NCBI GenBank assembly: GCA_035516965.1
Contig: DATIZR010000067.1
Span: 1 to 37,291 of the forward strand
Reading direction: 5' to 3'
Length of the DNA: 37,291 nt
Source of the DNA: Nitrospirota bacterium
Lineage (GTDB): Bacteria > Nitrospirota > UBA9217
In this document: positions 5,535 through 14,419 of the stretch, piece after piece
How the letters are laid out: each line of letters begins with the position of its first letter
Numbering within the stretch: the stretch's first letter is position 1
Made by a program: the position numbers and the translations under genes
The notes under the pieces: model-generated
What the model was told of the DNA's origin: nothing
The model's database searches: none
What the model saw: the letters and a program-made list of their open reading frames with translations, nothing else

Positions 5535-8477
5535 GTGTTTTCCCCCTGGACGATACTTGCGGTCATACTCTCCTATCTGCTCCTGCTGTTCTGCGTCGCC
5601 TATGTTGCCGAGCGCAAGGACCAGCGGGGAAAGAGCCTTGTTTCCAATCCCTACGTTTATTCGCTTTCCCTGGCCGTCTACTGCACCTCCTGGACCTTCT
5701 ATGGCAGCGTGGGAAAGGCCGCGAGCACCGGCCTGAGCTTTCTCGCCATTTACGTGGGCCCGACGCTCATGGCGGCGCTCTGGTGGATCGTTCTCCGGAA
5801 GATCGTCTATCTCGCCCGGGAGAACCGCATCACGACCATCTCGGACTTCATCGCCTCGCGCTACGGCAAGTCCCTTTCCCTCTCGACGCTCGTCACGATC
5901 GTTGCCGTCATCGGGATCACGCCTTACCTCGGCCTCCAGCTCAAGGCCGTGATGACCACCATCGCGATGCTTTCCGGCCGGCCCGAGGAGAGCCAGCTCG
6001 CCGGCTGGTCTATCTCGCTGCTCATCGGCATCTTTGCGGTCATGTTCGGAGCGCGCCGGCTGGACGCATCGGAGCGGCACGGCGGGCTTGTCTTTGCCAT
6101 TGCCTTCGAGTCGGCCATCAAGCTGGTGGTCTTTCTGGCCGCGGGGATCTTCGTCACCTACGGCCTCTTCAACGGCTTTGGCGACATCTTCACGAGGATC
6201 AAGGGGAGCCCGTATGCTTCGCTCATGAAGATCGGCACCGGCTCCGAGGTCAGCTATCTCGAGTGGACCTCGCTCACGTTCCTCTCGATGATGGCCATCC
6301 TGTTCCTGCCGCGCCAGTTCCATGTCGCCGTCGTCGAGAACTATTCGGCGAACCACATCAGGAAGGCCATGTGGCTCTTCCCGCTCTACCTCTTCCTGAT
6401 CAACATCTTCGTGCTTCCCATCGCGTACGGCGGCCTGCTCATCAATGGCATTGCAACCCCCGCAGACTACTTCGTGCTGAGCATCCCCATGCACTACGGG
6501 CACAGGCTGCTCACGCTCGCCGTGTTCATCGGCGGGTTCTCGGCGGCAACGGCCATGATCATTGTCGAATCCGTCGCCCTCTCGACCATGGTGACGAACA
6601 GCTTCGTGGTGCCCACGCTCTGGAACCTGAGCGCGATCAGGAACTTTCACGCCGTGATCCTGAACACGAAGCGGCTTGTCATCATCGGCTGCGTCCTGCT
6701 CGGCTATCTGTTCGCGGTCTCGATCGGAGAATTCTACAGCCTTGTGGACATCGGGCTCAAGTCCTTCGAAGCCGTCACCATCTTCGCGCCGTCCATCCTG
6801 CTGGGGCTCTACTGGAAGGGCGGGAACCGGAAAGGGGCGTTCGCCGGGATCCTTGCCGGATTCGCGGTCTGGACCTATACCCTGCTCATCCCGGCGCTGA
6901 TGCGGGCCGGCATCATCGAGCCGGGCGGTCTCCTGGAAGCCATATTCAACTCGCAGCTCCTCAACCCGACGGCGCTCTTCGGACTCCGGGGGCTCGACCG
7001 GTGGAGCCACTCCCTGTTCTGGGGAATGCTCCTGAACGTCGGGCTCTATGTCGGGGTATCTCTCTTTACGCGTCAGTCCGACGCCGAGATGAGCCAGGCA
7101 ATTATCTTCGTGGACTCCTATTCTCCCCTGCAGTTCACCAACCCGCGGCCCTCGACGATCGAGGAGATCGAGGACATCCTCGGCCAATACCTCGGCAGCC
7201 GGGAGGCGCGCGAAACGATCGAAGGGTTCCTGAGGCGGCACCGTCTTGAACGGGACTCACTCTCGACGGAATGGCTGCTGATGCTGAGGCAGGAGGCCGA
7301 GCAGGCGCTGTCGGGGGCGCTCGGGCCGACCATCAGCGCGCTCGTGTTCCAGGAGCGGGCCGTCCTGACCCATGAGGATGCGATCCGCGTTTCGGACTCG
7401 GTGCGCCAGATCTCGCGGAGCCTCACCCTGTCCCGTGAAGAACTGGCCGAAGCGAACCGCCAGCTTGCCATGTTGAAGGAATTCAGCGAGAGCATCATCG
7501 AGAGCCTTCCCCTCGGCGTCGCGACCCTGGACGACTCGCTGCGCGTGAAATACTGGAACCACGGCATGGAGATGATCACCGGCGTGGAGAAGTCCGACGC
7601 GCTGAACAGCGCGGCCGAAGACATGCTGACGTGTCTCGAACCACGGCTCTTTACGCCCGAGCTTCAGGAAGGGGAGATCACCTGCCGGCGGAACTTCGCC
7701 CCCCCCATCGTCCTCAAGGGACAGATCAACAGGCTCACGGGCGCGCAGAAGGGCTACGTGCTGGTCCTCGAGGACATCACCGAGAAAAAGAAGATCGAGG
7801 AAGAATTATTTCGCGCAACGAAGCACGCGAGCGTTGGCAGGCTCGCGGCCGGCGTGGCGCACGAGATCGGCAACCCCCTGGCATCCATCTCGTCACTGGT
7901 GCAGGAGATGCAGGCCGAGGAGGTGACGCCTTTCGTCAAGGGGTCCCTGGGAACCGTCAACGAGCATGTGCACCGGATCGCTCGCATCGTGCGGAGCCTG
8001 GGCGATTTTGCGCGACTCTATCCGCGTCAGAAGGTTCCCACGAGCCTCAGGGAAATCCTGGAGAACACCCTGAATCTCGTTCGCTACGACCGGCACTTCA
8101 AGAAGATCGGGATCCACACCGACGTAAAGGACACGCCGCCTCTCAAGATCGACCCGGACCAGATCCAGCAGGTCTTCCTGAACCTGGTCCTGAATGCCCG
8201 TGACGCGATGCCCGAAGGTGGAAGCCTGGACATTGCGATCCACCAGGCGGACGGACACGTGGAGATGCTGTTCGCGGACACGGGACGCGGCATCGACCCC
8301 GGGGTGCGGGACAAGGTCTTCGATCCCTTCTTCAGCACGAAGGGGCCGACCAAGGGAACGGGCCTCGGACTGTCCATCTGCTACAGCATCATCAAAGACC
8401 ACGGCGGAACGATCGAGGTAGACTCGGAACAGGGCAGGGGTACGAAGTTCATCATCAGACTTCCGGTCGAAACCTGA
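5535..8477 (+). CDS. Sodium/solute symporter-like sensor histidine kinase (CbrA-like)
   Basis: The 980-residue protein begins with about 13 transmembrane segments of the sodium:solute symporter family (residues about 1-510; for example YCTSWTFYGSVGKAAS and the ISDFIASRYGKS region). A linker with coiled-coil character (about 600-650) leads to a PAS domain (about 650-750, SLPLGVATLDDSLRVKYWN). The kinase core has His776 in AGVAHEIGNPLAS, the N-box NLVLNARDAMPEGG, then DTGRGID, FDPFFSTK and GTGLGLSICYSI. The fusion is typical of CbrA-type kinases, which sense or transport a nutrient such as histidine and phosphorylate an NtrC-type regulator; that partner is the gene at 8676. Its start is a GTG directly after the TAA of the small membrane protein, with no Shine-Dalgarno of its own at good distance. 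Confidence 0.92.
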   Translation: MFSPWTILAVILSYLLLLFCVAYVAERKDQRGKSLVSNPYVYSLSLAVYCTSWTFYGSVGKAASTGLSFLAIYVGPTLMAALWWIVLRKIVYLARENRITTISDFIASRYGKSLSLSTLVTIVAVIGITPYLGLQLKAVMTTIAMLSGRPEESQLAGWSISLLIGIFAVMFGARRLDASERHGGLVFAIAFESAIKLVVFLAAGIFVTYGLFNGFGDIFTRIKGSPYASLMKIGTGSEVSYLEWTSLTFLSMMAILFLPRQFHVAVVENYSANHIRKAMWLFPLYLFLINIFVLPIAYGGLLINGIATPADYFVLSIPMHYGHRLLTLAVFIGGFSAATAMIIVESVALSTMVTNSFVVPTLWNLSAIRNFHAVILNTKRLVIIGCVLLGYLFAVSIGEFYSLVDIGLKSFEAVTIFAPSILLGLYWKGGNRKGAFAGILAGFAVWTYTLLIPALMRAGIIEPGGLLEAIFNSQLLNPTALFGLRGLDRWSHSLFWGMLLNVGLYVGVSLFTRQSDAEMSQAIIFVDSYSPLQFTNPRPSTIEEIEDILGQYLGSREARETIEGFLRRHRLERDSLSTEWLLMLRQEAEQALSGALGPTISALVFQERAVLTHEDAIRVSDSVRQISRSLTLSREELAEANRQLAMLKEFSESIIESLPLGVATLDDSLRVKYWNHGMEMITGVEKSDALNSAAEDMLTCLEPRLFTPELQEGEITCRRNFAPPIVLKGQINRLTGAQKGYVLVLEDITEKKKIEEELFRATKHASVGRLAAGVAHEIGNPLASISSLVQEMQAEEVTPFVKGSLGTVNEHVHRIARIVRSLGDFARLYPRQKVPTSLREILENTLNLVRYDRHFKKIGIHTDVKDTPPLKIDPDQIQQVFLNLVLNARDAMPEGGSLDIAIHQADGHVEMLFADTGRGIDPGVRDKVFDPFFSTKGPTKGTGLGLSICYSIIKDHGGTIEVDSEQGRGTKFIIRLPVET

Positions 8478-8584
8478 AGGCATTGATCCGGGGAAGTCGA
8501 AGATGGTAAAATAAAAAAAAGGGGCCACTTCGCTGTCAAACATATCGAGAATCAGAGCCCATCGTATTATTGAAATGATCCTCG

Positions 8585-8613
8585 TTGCAGCGAGCCGCCG
8601 GAACTTATATTCT
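8585..8613 (+). promoter_or_regulatory. Possible promoter of the sigma-54 activator gene
   Basis: TTGCAG (8585-8590) and TATTCT (8608-8613) are spaced by 17 bases, about 60 bases before the start codon. The -35 lies inside the short palindrome CTCG-ttgcag-CGAG, which could be an operator. The match is moderate. Confidence 0.4.
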
Positions 8614-8675
8614 TCAATCTGCGATGTTCCTCTGCGCTGTATGCGGCGGTCTATCTGCTGACGAAAGAGGATTTC

Positions 8676-10025
8676 ATGTCCAAGAGCATACTGATCGTTG
8701 AGGATGAGGAGACGCTGAGGGAATCGATCAAGCGCATCTTCACCAAGGAAGGCTTCACCGTGGATGCAGCAGAGTCGGCGGAGCAGGGGCTTGCGCTGCT
8801 CGATGCCAATGCGTACGACGTGATCATCTCGGACATCATTCTGCCTGGGATGGACGGGATCGAGATGCTGAACAAGGTGCGGGAACAGATCCCGGACCAG
8901 ATCTTCATCGTGGTGACCGCCTACGCCTCGCTGGACACGTCGGTGAAGGCGCTCCGGGCCGGGGCGTACGATTACATCATGAAGCCGATCATCCATGAGG
9001 AGATCAAGCAGATCGTCCGGAATGCGCTCCGGCAGAAGAGCCTTCAGGCGGAGAACGTGCTGCTGAAGCGCGAGATCGCCAGGAGCTATGATTTCAGCAG
9101 CATCATCGGAGAGAGCCCCGCGCTCAAGGCGATCCTGAACGAGGTTCGGAAGATCACGGACACGAAGAGCAATGTCCTGCTGCTCGGCGAGACGGGCACC
9201 GGCAAAGAGCTGTTCGCGAGGATCATCCACCACAACAGCCCCCGGCGCGACATGCCCTTCGTGCCGATCAACTGTTCGGCGATCCCGGAAAACCTGCTCG
9301 AGACCGAGTTGTTCGGGCATGTGCGCGGCGCCTTTACGGGGGCCGTAGCGTCCAAGAAGGGAATCCTCGAGGAAGCGGAGGGCGGCACGGTGTTCCTGGA
9401 CGAGATCGGCGACATGAGCATGACGCTCCAGGCGAAGCTGCTGCGGGTCATCGAGGACCAGATTATCCGGCCGGTCGGCAGCACGAAGGGCAGCAAGGTG
9501 GACATCCGGTTCGTCACTGCAACGAACAAGGACCTGAAGGCGGCGGTGAAGCAGGGAACCTTCCGCGAGGATCTCTTCTACCGGATCAACGTGATCACCC
9601 TCCAGATCGCGCCGCTGCGGGAACGGAGGGAGGACATCAGGTCGCTGACCCGGCACTATCTTGAAAAATACTCGTACGAGATGGGCAAGCAGATCAAGGA
9701 TATCGCTCCGGACGCCATGGAGATCATGATGGGATATGAATGGGCGGGGAATGTGCGCGAGCTGCAGAACGTGATCGAGCGCGCCATCCTCATCTCCGAC
9801 GGCACGACGATCGGACCGGAGCACCTGCCCGGCGAGATGCGGGAGGCAGCGTCGTTCCCGCACCAGGTGTTCGAGAAGAGGCTCTCCATCGAGGACTATA
9901 CTAAGGCCCTCATCATGAAGTGCCAGGGCGAGTTCAACGAACAGCAGATCGCGGACATGCTCGGCATCACGCGGAAGTCGCTCTGGGAAAAACGCAAGAA
10001 GTGGGGCATCCCGCGGGAACGGTAG
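8676..10025 (+). CDS. Sigma-54-dependent response regulator, NtrC family
   Basis: The 449-residue protein has three domains. The first is a receiver (1-120) with acidic residues E9-D10-E11, phospho-acceptor Asp53 in IISDIILPG, the VTAYASL switch and IMKPI lysine. The second is an AAA+ domain (about 140-380) with Walker A GETGTGKE, the sigma-54 contact loop GAFTGA, Walker B GGTVFLDEIGD and the arginine-rich sensor. The third is a C-terminal Fis-type helix-turn-helix (QQIADMLGITRKSLWEKRKKW). It should activate promoters read by RpoN when phosphorylated. Its position 200 bases after the symporter-kinase makes that its probable partner, a CbrA/CbrB-like pair. The start follows AGAGGA (8667-8672). 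No sigma-54 promoter was recognised in the window, so targets are unknown. Confidence 0.93.
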   Translation: MSKSILIVEDEETLRESIKRIFTKEGFTVDAAESAEQGLALLDANAYDVIISDIILPGMDGIEMLNKVREQIPDQIFIVVTAYASLDTSVKALRAGAYDYIMKPIIHEEIKQIVRNALRQKSLQAENVLLKREIARSYDFSSIIGESPALKAILNEVRKITDTKSNVLLLGETGTGKELFARIIHHNSPRRDMPFVPINCSAIPENLLETELFGHVRGAFTGAVASKKGILEEAEGGTVFLDEIGDMSMTLQAKLLRVIEDQIIRPVGSTKGSKVDIRFVTATNKDLKAAVKQGTFREDLFYRINVITLQIAPLRERREDIRSLTRHYLEKYSYEMGKQIKDIAPDAMEIMMGYEWAGNVRELQNVIERAILISDGTTIGPEHLPGEMREAASFPHQVFEKRLSIEDYTKALIMKCQGEFNEQQIADMLGITRKSLWEKRKKWGIPRER

Positions 10026-10071
10026 GGCGGGGGTTCACGCAATTCACGTCGGAGCGGGCATTGGTTTGGCG

Positions 10072-10332
10072 ATGAACAAGAACAATCTCATGCGATTCCC
10101 CTGTTCCTTTCCCCTCAAGGTCATGGGGTTCAATACGGAAGCCTTTGCATCGGCCGCGCTGTCTATCATCGGGAGCCATCTCGGCGATGACGAGGCATCG
10201 TGCACCCGTCGTCTGAGCAGCGGCGATAAGTATCTTTCCCTTACGGTGACGTTCACGGCCCGCAGCAGGGACCAGCTGGACGCCATCTATCGGGAGCTGA
10301 ACAGCCATCCTCTGGTCCTGATGACCCTGTAA
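10072..10332 (+). CDS. YbeD/DUF493 family protein
   Basis: A small 86-residue soluble protein. RFPCSFPLKVMG near the N-terminus corresponds to the YPC-x-FPIKV-xG signature of the DUF493 (YbeD) family. The closing pattern VTFTARSRDQLDAIYRELNSHPLVLMTL matches the ferredoxin-like, ACT-like fold of that family. Its function is uncertain; E. coli YbeD lies next to lipoate genes and has been proposed as a regulator. ATG 10072 is chosen as start; a TTG two codons upstream is possible and neither has a strong ribosome binding site. It lies 47 bases after the sigma-54 activator and may be co-transcribed with it. Confidence 0.8.
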   Translation: MNKNNLMRFPCSFPLKVMGFNTEAFASAALSIIGSHLGDDEASCTRRLSSGDKYLSLTVTFTARSRDQLDAIYRELNSHPLVLMTL

Positions 10333-10419
10333 CGAACGCACTCCACGGCCCTTCTCCGATGCGTCATCCCTGACCTTCGCTTCCCCTTCCTCTCTCTCCC
10401 GTTTCAGCGCCGGTGCATG

Positions 10420-10448
10420 TTGCAGTGTCATGTTCACTTGATTATGCT
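10420..10448 (+). promoter_or_regulatory. Possible glgB promoter
   Basis: TTGCAG (10420-10425) and TATGCT (10443-10448) have a 17-base spacer. An overlapping TATACT (10448-10453) could be the alternative -10. Either gives a leader of about 25-30 bases ending in the ribosome binding site GGGAGG. Confidence 0.4.
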
Positions 10449-10481
10449 ATACTATGCAGCGTAAGGCTCGAGGGAGGGTGC

Positions 10482-12419
10482 ATGGGAACCAGGCAAACGA
10501 AGAAGAACCAGCAGGGCGCGGTCCACGGGATCAGTCTTCTGACCGAACATGACATCTATCTCTTCAGGGAGGGGAACCACTTCGGACTCTACGAGAAGCT
10601 CGGCTCCCATCCCATGGCCGTTGACGGCGTGGCGGGCACGCTGTTCGGGGTCTGGGCGCCGAACGCCTCGAAGGTCTCGGTGATCGGCGACTTCAACGGG
10701 TGGAACAACGACTCCCATCACCTGGGCGTTCGCCGCGACGGCTCGGGCATCTGGGAAGGGTTCATCCCGGGCGTGGGACAGGGAGCATTGTACAAGTATC
10801 ACATCGTGTCCCGGCATCACCATCATCAAGGCGACAAGGGTGACCCCTTCGCCTTCGCCTGGGAGACCCCGCCGCGAACATCCTCCGTCGTCTGGGACCT
10901 GAGTTTCGAATGGAACGATGCCCGATGGATGGCTGAGCGGCACGCGCGGAATTCGCTCCAGGCGCCCCTTTCGGTCTACGAGCTGCATTTCGGGTCGTGG
11001 CGCAGGGTGCCGGAGCAGGACAACCGTTCGCTCACCTACCGCGAGATGGCGGCCTACCTCCCCGAGTACCTGAAGGACCTGGGTTTCACGCACGTGGAGT
11101 TCATGCCTGTCATGGAGCACCCGTTCTACGGCTCCTGGGGTTACCAGGTTACAGGTTTTTTCGCGCCCACGAGCAGGTACGGCACGCCGCAGGACTTCAT
11201 GTTCCTCATCGAACGGCTGCACCGGGAGGGGATCGGTGTGATCCTGGACTGGGTGCCTTCGCACTTCCCGGGCGATGCCCACGGGCTCGTCTATTTCGAC
11301 GGCACGCACCTCTACGAGCACGAAGACCCGAAGAAGGGCTTCCACCCCGAATGGACGAGCCACATCTTCAATTACGGCCGCTACGAGGTGCGCAACTTCC
11401 TGATCAGCAGCGCCCTTTTTTGGCTCGACAAGTATCATGCCGACGGCCTCAGGATCGATGCGGTGGCATCCATGTTGTACCTGGATTATGCGCGCAAGGA
11501 TGGGGAGTGGATCCCGAACCAGTACGGCGGGAAGGAGAACATCGATGCCATTGATTTTCTCCGGAGCCTGAACCGCGAGGTGTACCGCGCGTTTCCCGAT
11601 GTCCAGACCATTGCCGAGGAATCGACGTCATGGCCCATGGTATCCCGGCCCGCCCATGTGGGGGGCCTTGGCTTCGGCATGAAGTGGAACATGGGGTGGA
11701 TGCACGACACGCTTGATTATTTTGAGAATGACCCCATCTTTCGCAAATACCATCACAACAACATCACCTTCAGCATCTGGTACGCCTTCTTCGAGAACTT
11801 CATGCTGCCTCTTTCCCACGACGAGGTGGTGTACGGAAAGGGCGCTCTGGCCGGCAAGATGCCGGGCAACCACCGGCAGAAGATCGCCAATCTCCGGCTC
11901 CTGTTCGGCTACCAGTTCATGCACCCCGGAAAGAAGCTGCTCTTCATGGGCGGCGAGATCGGTCAGTGGGCCGAGTGGAGCCATGAACAGAGCGTGGAAT
12001 GGCACCTCCTGCAGTTCCAGTCCCACTACGGCCTGTGGCAATGGGTGCGCGACCTGAACCGGCTGTACCGCAGCGAGCCGGCGCTCTTTGAACTCGATTT
12101 CGACGGCGCAGGGTTCGAATGGGTGGATTTCAGCGACCAGGAAGCGAGCGTGATCAGTTTTCTCCGGAAAGGCAGGTCGGACCGCGACCGGGTGCTCGTG
12201 GTGCTCAACTTCACGCCGGTGCCGAGGTTCAACTACCGGGTGGGCGTGCCCGAGGGCGGGTTCTGGCGGGAGCTGCTGAACAGCGACGCCGGGGAGTACG
12301 GCGGAGATGGGTTCGGGAACTTAGGCGGGCTCGATGCTACCGGAGAGCCTTGCCAAAGTCAGAACCATTCATTAACGATGACCATACCTCCTTTAGGCAT
12401 GGTCGTGTTCAAGAAGTGA
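10482..12419 (+). CDS. glgB: 1,4-alpha-glucan branching enzyme
   Basis: This 645-residue enzyme moves 1,4-linked glucan segments to 6-positions, making the branches of glycogen. The N-terminal CBM48 domain (about 45-140) shows GVWAPNASKVSVIGDFNGWN. The GH13 catalytic barrel carries the family landmarks MPVMEHPFYGSWGYQ, VILDWVPSHF, GLRIDAVASMLYLDY with nucleophile Asp326, the acid in IAEEST and the third Asp in LSHDEVVYGKG. A beta-sandwich C-terminal domain ends at VVFKK. ATG 10482 is preferred over the longer frame because GGGAGG (10472-10477) precedes it and the canonical N-terminus follows. It faces glgC, the other glycogen gene, across a 260-base convergent spacer. No glgA is present in the window. 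Confidence 0.96.
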   Translation: MGTRQTKKNQQGAVHGISLLTEHDIYLFREGNHFGLYEKLGSHPMAVDGVAGTLFGVWAPNASKVSVIGDFNGWNNDSHHLGVRRDGSGIWEGFIPGVGQGALYKYHIVSRHHHHQGDKGDPFAFAWETPPRTSSVVWDLSFEWNDARWMAERHARNSLQAPLSVYELHFGSWRRVPEQDNRSLTYREMAAYLPEYLKDLGFTHVEFMPVMEHPFYGSWGYQVTGFFAPTSRYGTPQDFMFLIERLHREGIGVILDWVPSHFPGDAHGLVYFDGTHLYEHEDPKKGFHPEWTSHIFNYGRYEVRNFLISSALFWLDKYHADGLRIDAVASMLYLDYARKDGEWIPNQYGGKENIDAIDFLRSLNREVYRAFPDVQTIAEESTSWPMVSRPAHVGGLGFGMKWNMGWMHDTLDYFENDPIFRKYHHNNITFSIWYAFFENFMLPLSHDEVVYGKGALAGKMPGNHRQKIANLRLLFGYQFMHPGKKLLFMGGEIGQWAEWSHEQSVEWHLLQFQSHYGLWQWVRDLNRLYRSEPALFELDFDGAGFEWVDFSDQEASVISFLRKGRSDRDRVLVVLNFTPVPRFNYRVGVPEGGFWRELLNSDAGEYGGDGFGNLGGLDATGEPCQSQNHSLTMTIPPLGMVVFKK

Positions 12420-12679
12420 AAGGGTGAATCAGAAGGGTGTCTTTAGGAGTCGCGGGTAAGCCATCATCCCGCTGTCGCCGCGGTTCCAGGAGCTCTTCTG
12501 GCTTTTACCCGTGCACAGCCTTTCCCGTCCATCAGCACTCTTTTAAAGTGCTTCGATAAGGGTTGCCGTGCATCGGCAGGGCCTCCCCCTTCATTTTTCC
12601 CCTACCGTGCACCTGCCTCCCGCATGCCGGGCCTCCCCTTGCCGGAAGCCCCTCATCTTCACCGTCGCCGGAGGCCGCA
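12420..12679. other. Convergent glgB-glgC spacer with short repeats
   Basis: No gene is seen. CCGTGCA occurs three times (near 12510, 12566 and 12605) and GGGCCTCCCC occurs twice (near 12581 and 12628), giving an imperfect direct duplication of about 30 bases. No clear intrinsic terminator was found for either gene. Confidence 0.4.
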
Positions 12680-13912
12680 CTACCGTGTCACGACCACGAT
12701 CCCGGACTCGGTCACGGTGCAGCCCCGCATCCGGTCCTCTTTCAGGTCGAATCCGATCTGCATGCCCGGGGGGATACAGACACTCTCATCAATGATGGCC
12801 TTCCTGATCCGGGCTCCCCGGCCGATCTGGACGTTCTCGAAGAGGATCGAGTCTTCGATGACCGCATAGCTGTGCACCCGGCAGGAAGGCCCGAGGATCG
12901 AGCGCCGCACCGCGCTGCCGCTGGTGATGCAGCCGCCGCACACGAGGGAGTCGAGGTTCTCTCCCCGCCGCCCCTCATCGTCGAACACGGTCTTTGCGGG
13001 CGGGAGGTTCCCCTGGTTCGTCAGAATGGGCCATTGATAATTGTAGAGGTTCAACTGGGGGCTGACGCTGATGAGGTCCATGTTCGCCTCGTAGTAGGAA
13101 TCCAGGGTCCCCACATCCTTCCAGTAGCCGCGTTCGTTCGACCCCATGCCCGGAACGGAATTGTCGAAAAAGCTGTAGGCGAAGATCTTGTCCCCCTGTT
13201 CGAGCATCAGGGGAATGATGTGCTTTCCGAAGTCGAGGTCGACGTGCTTGCGCTTTCCTTCTTTCAGAACCTCGATCAGCTTTGCCGTGGAGAAGATATA
13301 GTTCCCCATGGAAGCAAAGCAGGTGCTCCTGCCCGGCACGAGCGCCGGCACGGTTGGTTTTTCCACGAAGGATGTTACCTTCAAGTCCTCGTCCACGCAC
13401 AGGATACCGAATCGCTTCGCCTCGTCCGGAGTGACTTCAAGAGCCGCGATGGTGATGTCCGCCTTGTTCATGCGGTGGTAGGATATCATCTGGGCAATGT
13501 CCATCTTGTAGATATGGTCGCCGCCGAAGATGACGACGTACTCGACCTCCGACGATTCGATGAATTTGAGGTTGTGATAAATGGCATCAGCAGTGCCGGT
13601 GTACCACTGCTCGCCGATGCTGGTCGTCTGCGGTGAGATGGTGTCATAGAACTCCCCCAGCCCCACCCACTTGCTCCAGGACTCCTTGATGTGCTTGTTG
13701 AGCGAATAGGCCTGGTACTGGGTCAGGATGAAGGTCTTGCGGATGCCGGAGTTGAAGAGGTTGCTCAGGACGAAGTCGATGATCTTGTACTTGCCGCCGA
13801 AAGGGACGGCAGGCTTGGGCCTCCCGACGGTGATGGGGCTCAGCCGTTCGCCCTTGCCGCCGGCAAGGACCATGGCGATGGTATTGCGCGTGATATTGCC
13901 GCTCGAATACAT
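12680..13912 (-). CDS. glgC: Glucose-1-phosphate adenylyltransferase (ADP-glucose synthase)
   Basis: The 410-residue protein makes ADP-glucose from ATP and glucose-1-phosphate, the committed step of bacterial glycogen synthesis. It has the nucleotidyltransferase signature VLAGGKGERLSPIT followed by RPKPAVPFGGKYKIIDF, then FGGDHIYKMD for metal and sugar phosphate binding. It ends in a C-terminal left-handed beta-helix of hexapeptide type (GSAVRRSILGPSCRVHS, IGRGARIRKAIIDE). The ATG at 13912 is set by GGGAGG eleven bases upstream on the minus strand. Length and domain order are standard. It works with GlgB, encoded convergently. Confidence 0.96.
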   Translation of the reverse strand: MYSSGNITRNTIAMVLAGGKGERLSPITVGRPKPAVPFGGKYKIIDFVLSNLFNSGIRKTFILTQYQAYSLNKHIKESWSKWVGLGEFYDTISPQTTSIGEQWYTGTADAIYHNLKFIESSEVEYVVIFGGDHIYKMDIAQMISYHRMNKADITIAALEVTPDEAKRFGILCVDEDLKVTSFVEKPTVPALVPGRSTCFASMGNYIFSTAKLIEVLKEGKRKHVDLDFGKHIIPLMLEQGDKIFAYSFFDNSVPGMGSNERGYWKDVGTLDSYYEANMDLISVSPQLNLYNYQWPILTNQGNLPPAKTVFDDEGRRGENLDSLVCGGCITSGSAVRRSILGPSCRVHSYAVIEDSILFENVQIGRGARIRKAIIDESVCIPPGMQIGFDLKEDRMRGCTVTESGIVVVTR

Positions 13913-13996
13913 GCGTTGAGGACCTCCCAGGGAATTGCTCAGGACGGGTCACTATCCGGAAGTCGCTGCAGGGCACAGGGACGCCCTCTTTTCTAA

Positions 13997-14005
13997 ATTT
14001 TAGCA
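13997..14005 (-). promoter_or_regulatory. Possible extended -10 promoter for glgC
   Basis: On the minus strand TGCTAAAAT is an extended -10 element (TG-N-TAAAAT), about 85 bases before the glgC start. No good -35 hexamer is seen, as is common for extended -10 promoters. Confidence 0.35.
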
Positions 14006-14335
14006 GATTTCCCGTTTCATCACGGACTTTTTTGCATTCCCGCGATGAGCAGTAGATCTTCTGAATGACGGGTGTTTGTACCAGAGGGAAAGGATGGGAA
14101 CCGCAACCCCTATTCCCGGTATGGGGTCGTACGAGGGCGGGAGGAGTTGATAAGTGACCGGGTCGAAGGTTGTTTTCTTCTAGCGCAGTGGTATTGTGCA
14201 ACGTTGCTGACAACCTTATGAAGAAGAAGCAAACGCACAAGAACAGCAGCTTGCAGTGACGCACGATGGCCCGAAATCACGCAGCCTGACGGGATCGATC
14301 ACCCGCAACCCCCTCTGCGCTGACCGTCATTCGAT

Positions 14336-14365
14336 TTGGCCTGACCGATAGGGAAGTGATACAAT
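14336..14365 (+). promoter_or_regulatory. Possible promoter of the Spy-like lipoprotein
   Basis: TTGGCC (14336-14341), an 18-base spacer and TACAAT (14360-14365). The -10 is good and the -35 is weak. The leader is about 50 bases. Confidence 0.4.
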
Positions 14366-14419
14366 TGAAGAGGACGGGTTATCATCTATGCGCCGGAAAG
14401 ACGCAGAAAGGAGCATAAT

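Larger units (their letters stand above)
13913..14419. other. Divergent regulatory spacer between glgC and the lipoprotein gene
   Basis: About 500 bases without a recognisable gene. It holds the probable glgC leader and extended -10 element (13997-14005, minus) and the promoter of the lipoprotein gene (14336-14365, plus). A minus-strand open frame that runs from 14264 into glgC in another frame has a hydrophobic start, but its body is a shadow of glgC. Confidence 0.5.

Noticed and set aside
5325-7241. 638-codon open frame on the minus strand
   Set aside because: It lies entirely antisense to the symporter-kinase and lexA-downstream region, is full of Asp/Glu/Arg/Gly-rich low-complexity sequence and has no domain. 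Long antisense frames are expected in GC-rich genes.
7893-9863. 656-codon minus-strand open frame
   Set aside because: Antisense shadow of the kinase end and the sigma-54 activator; no ribosome binding site or family motif.
10410-10430. Sigma-54 promoter before glgB
   Set aside because: GG and GC dinucleotides are present but two bases too close to fit the -24/-12 spacing.
12563-13636. 357-codon plus-strand open frame
   Set aside because: Exact antisense of glgC, whose motifs are unmistakable on the other strand.
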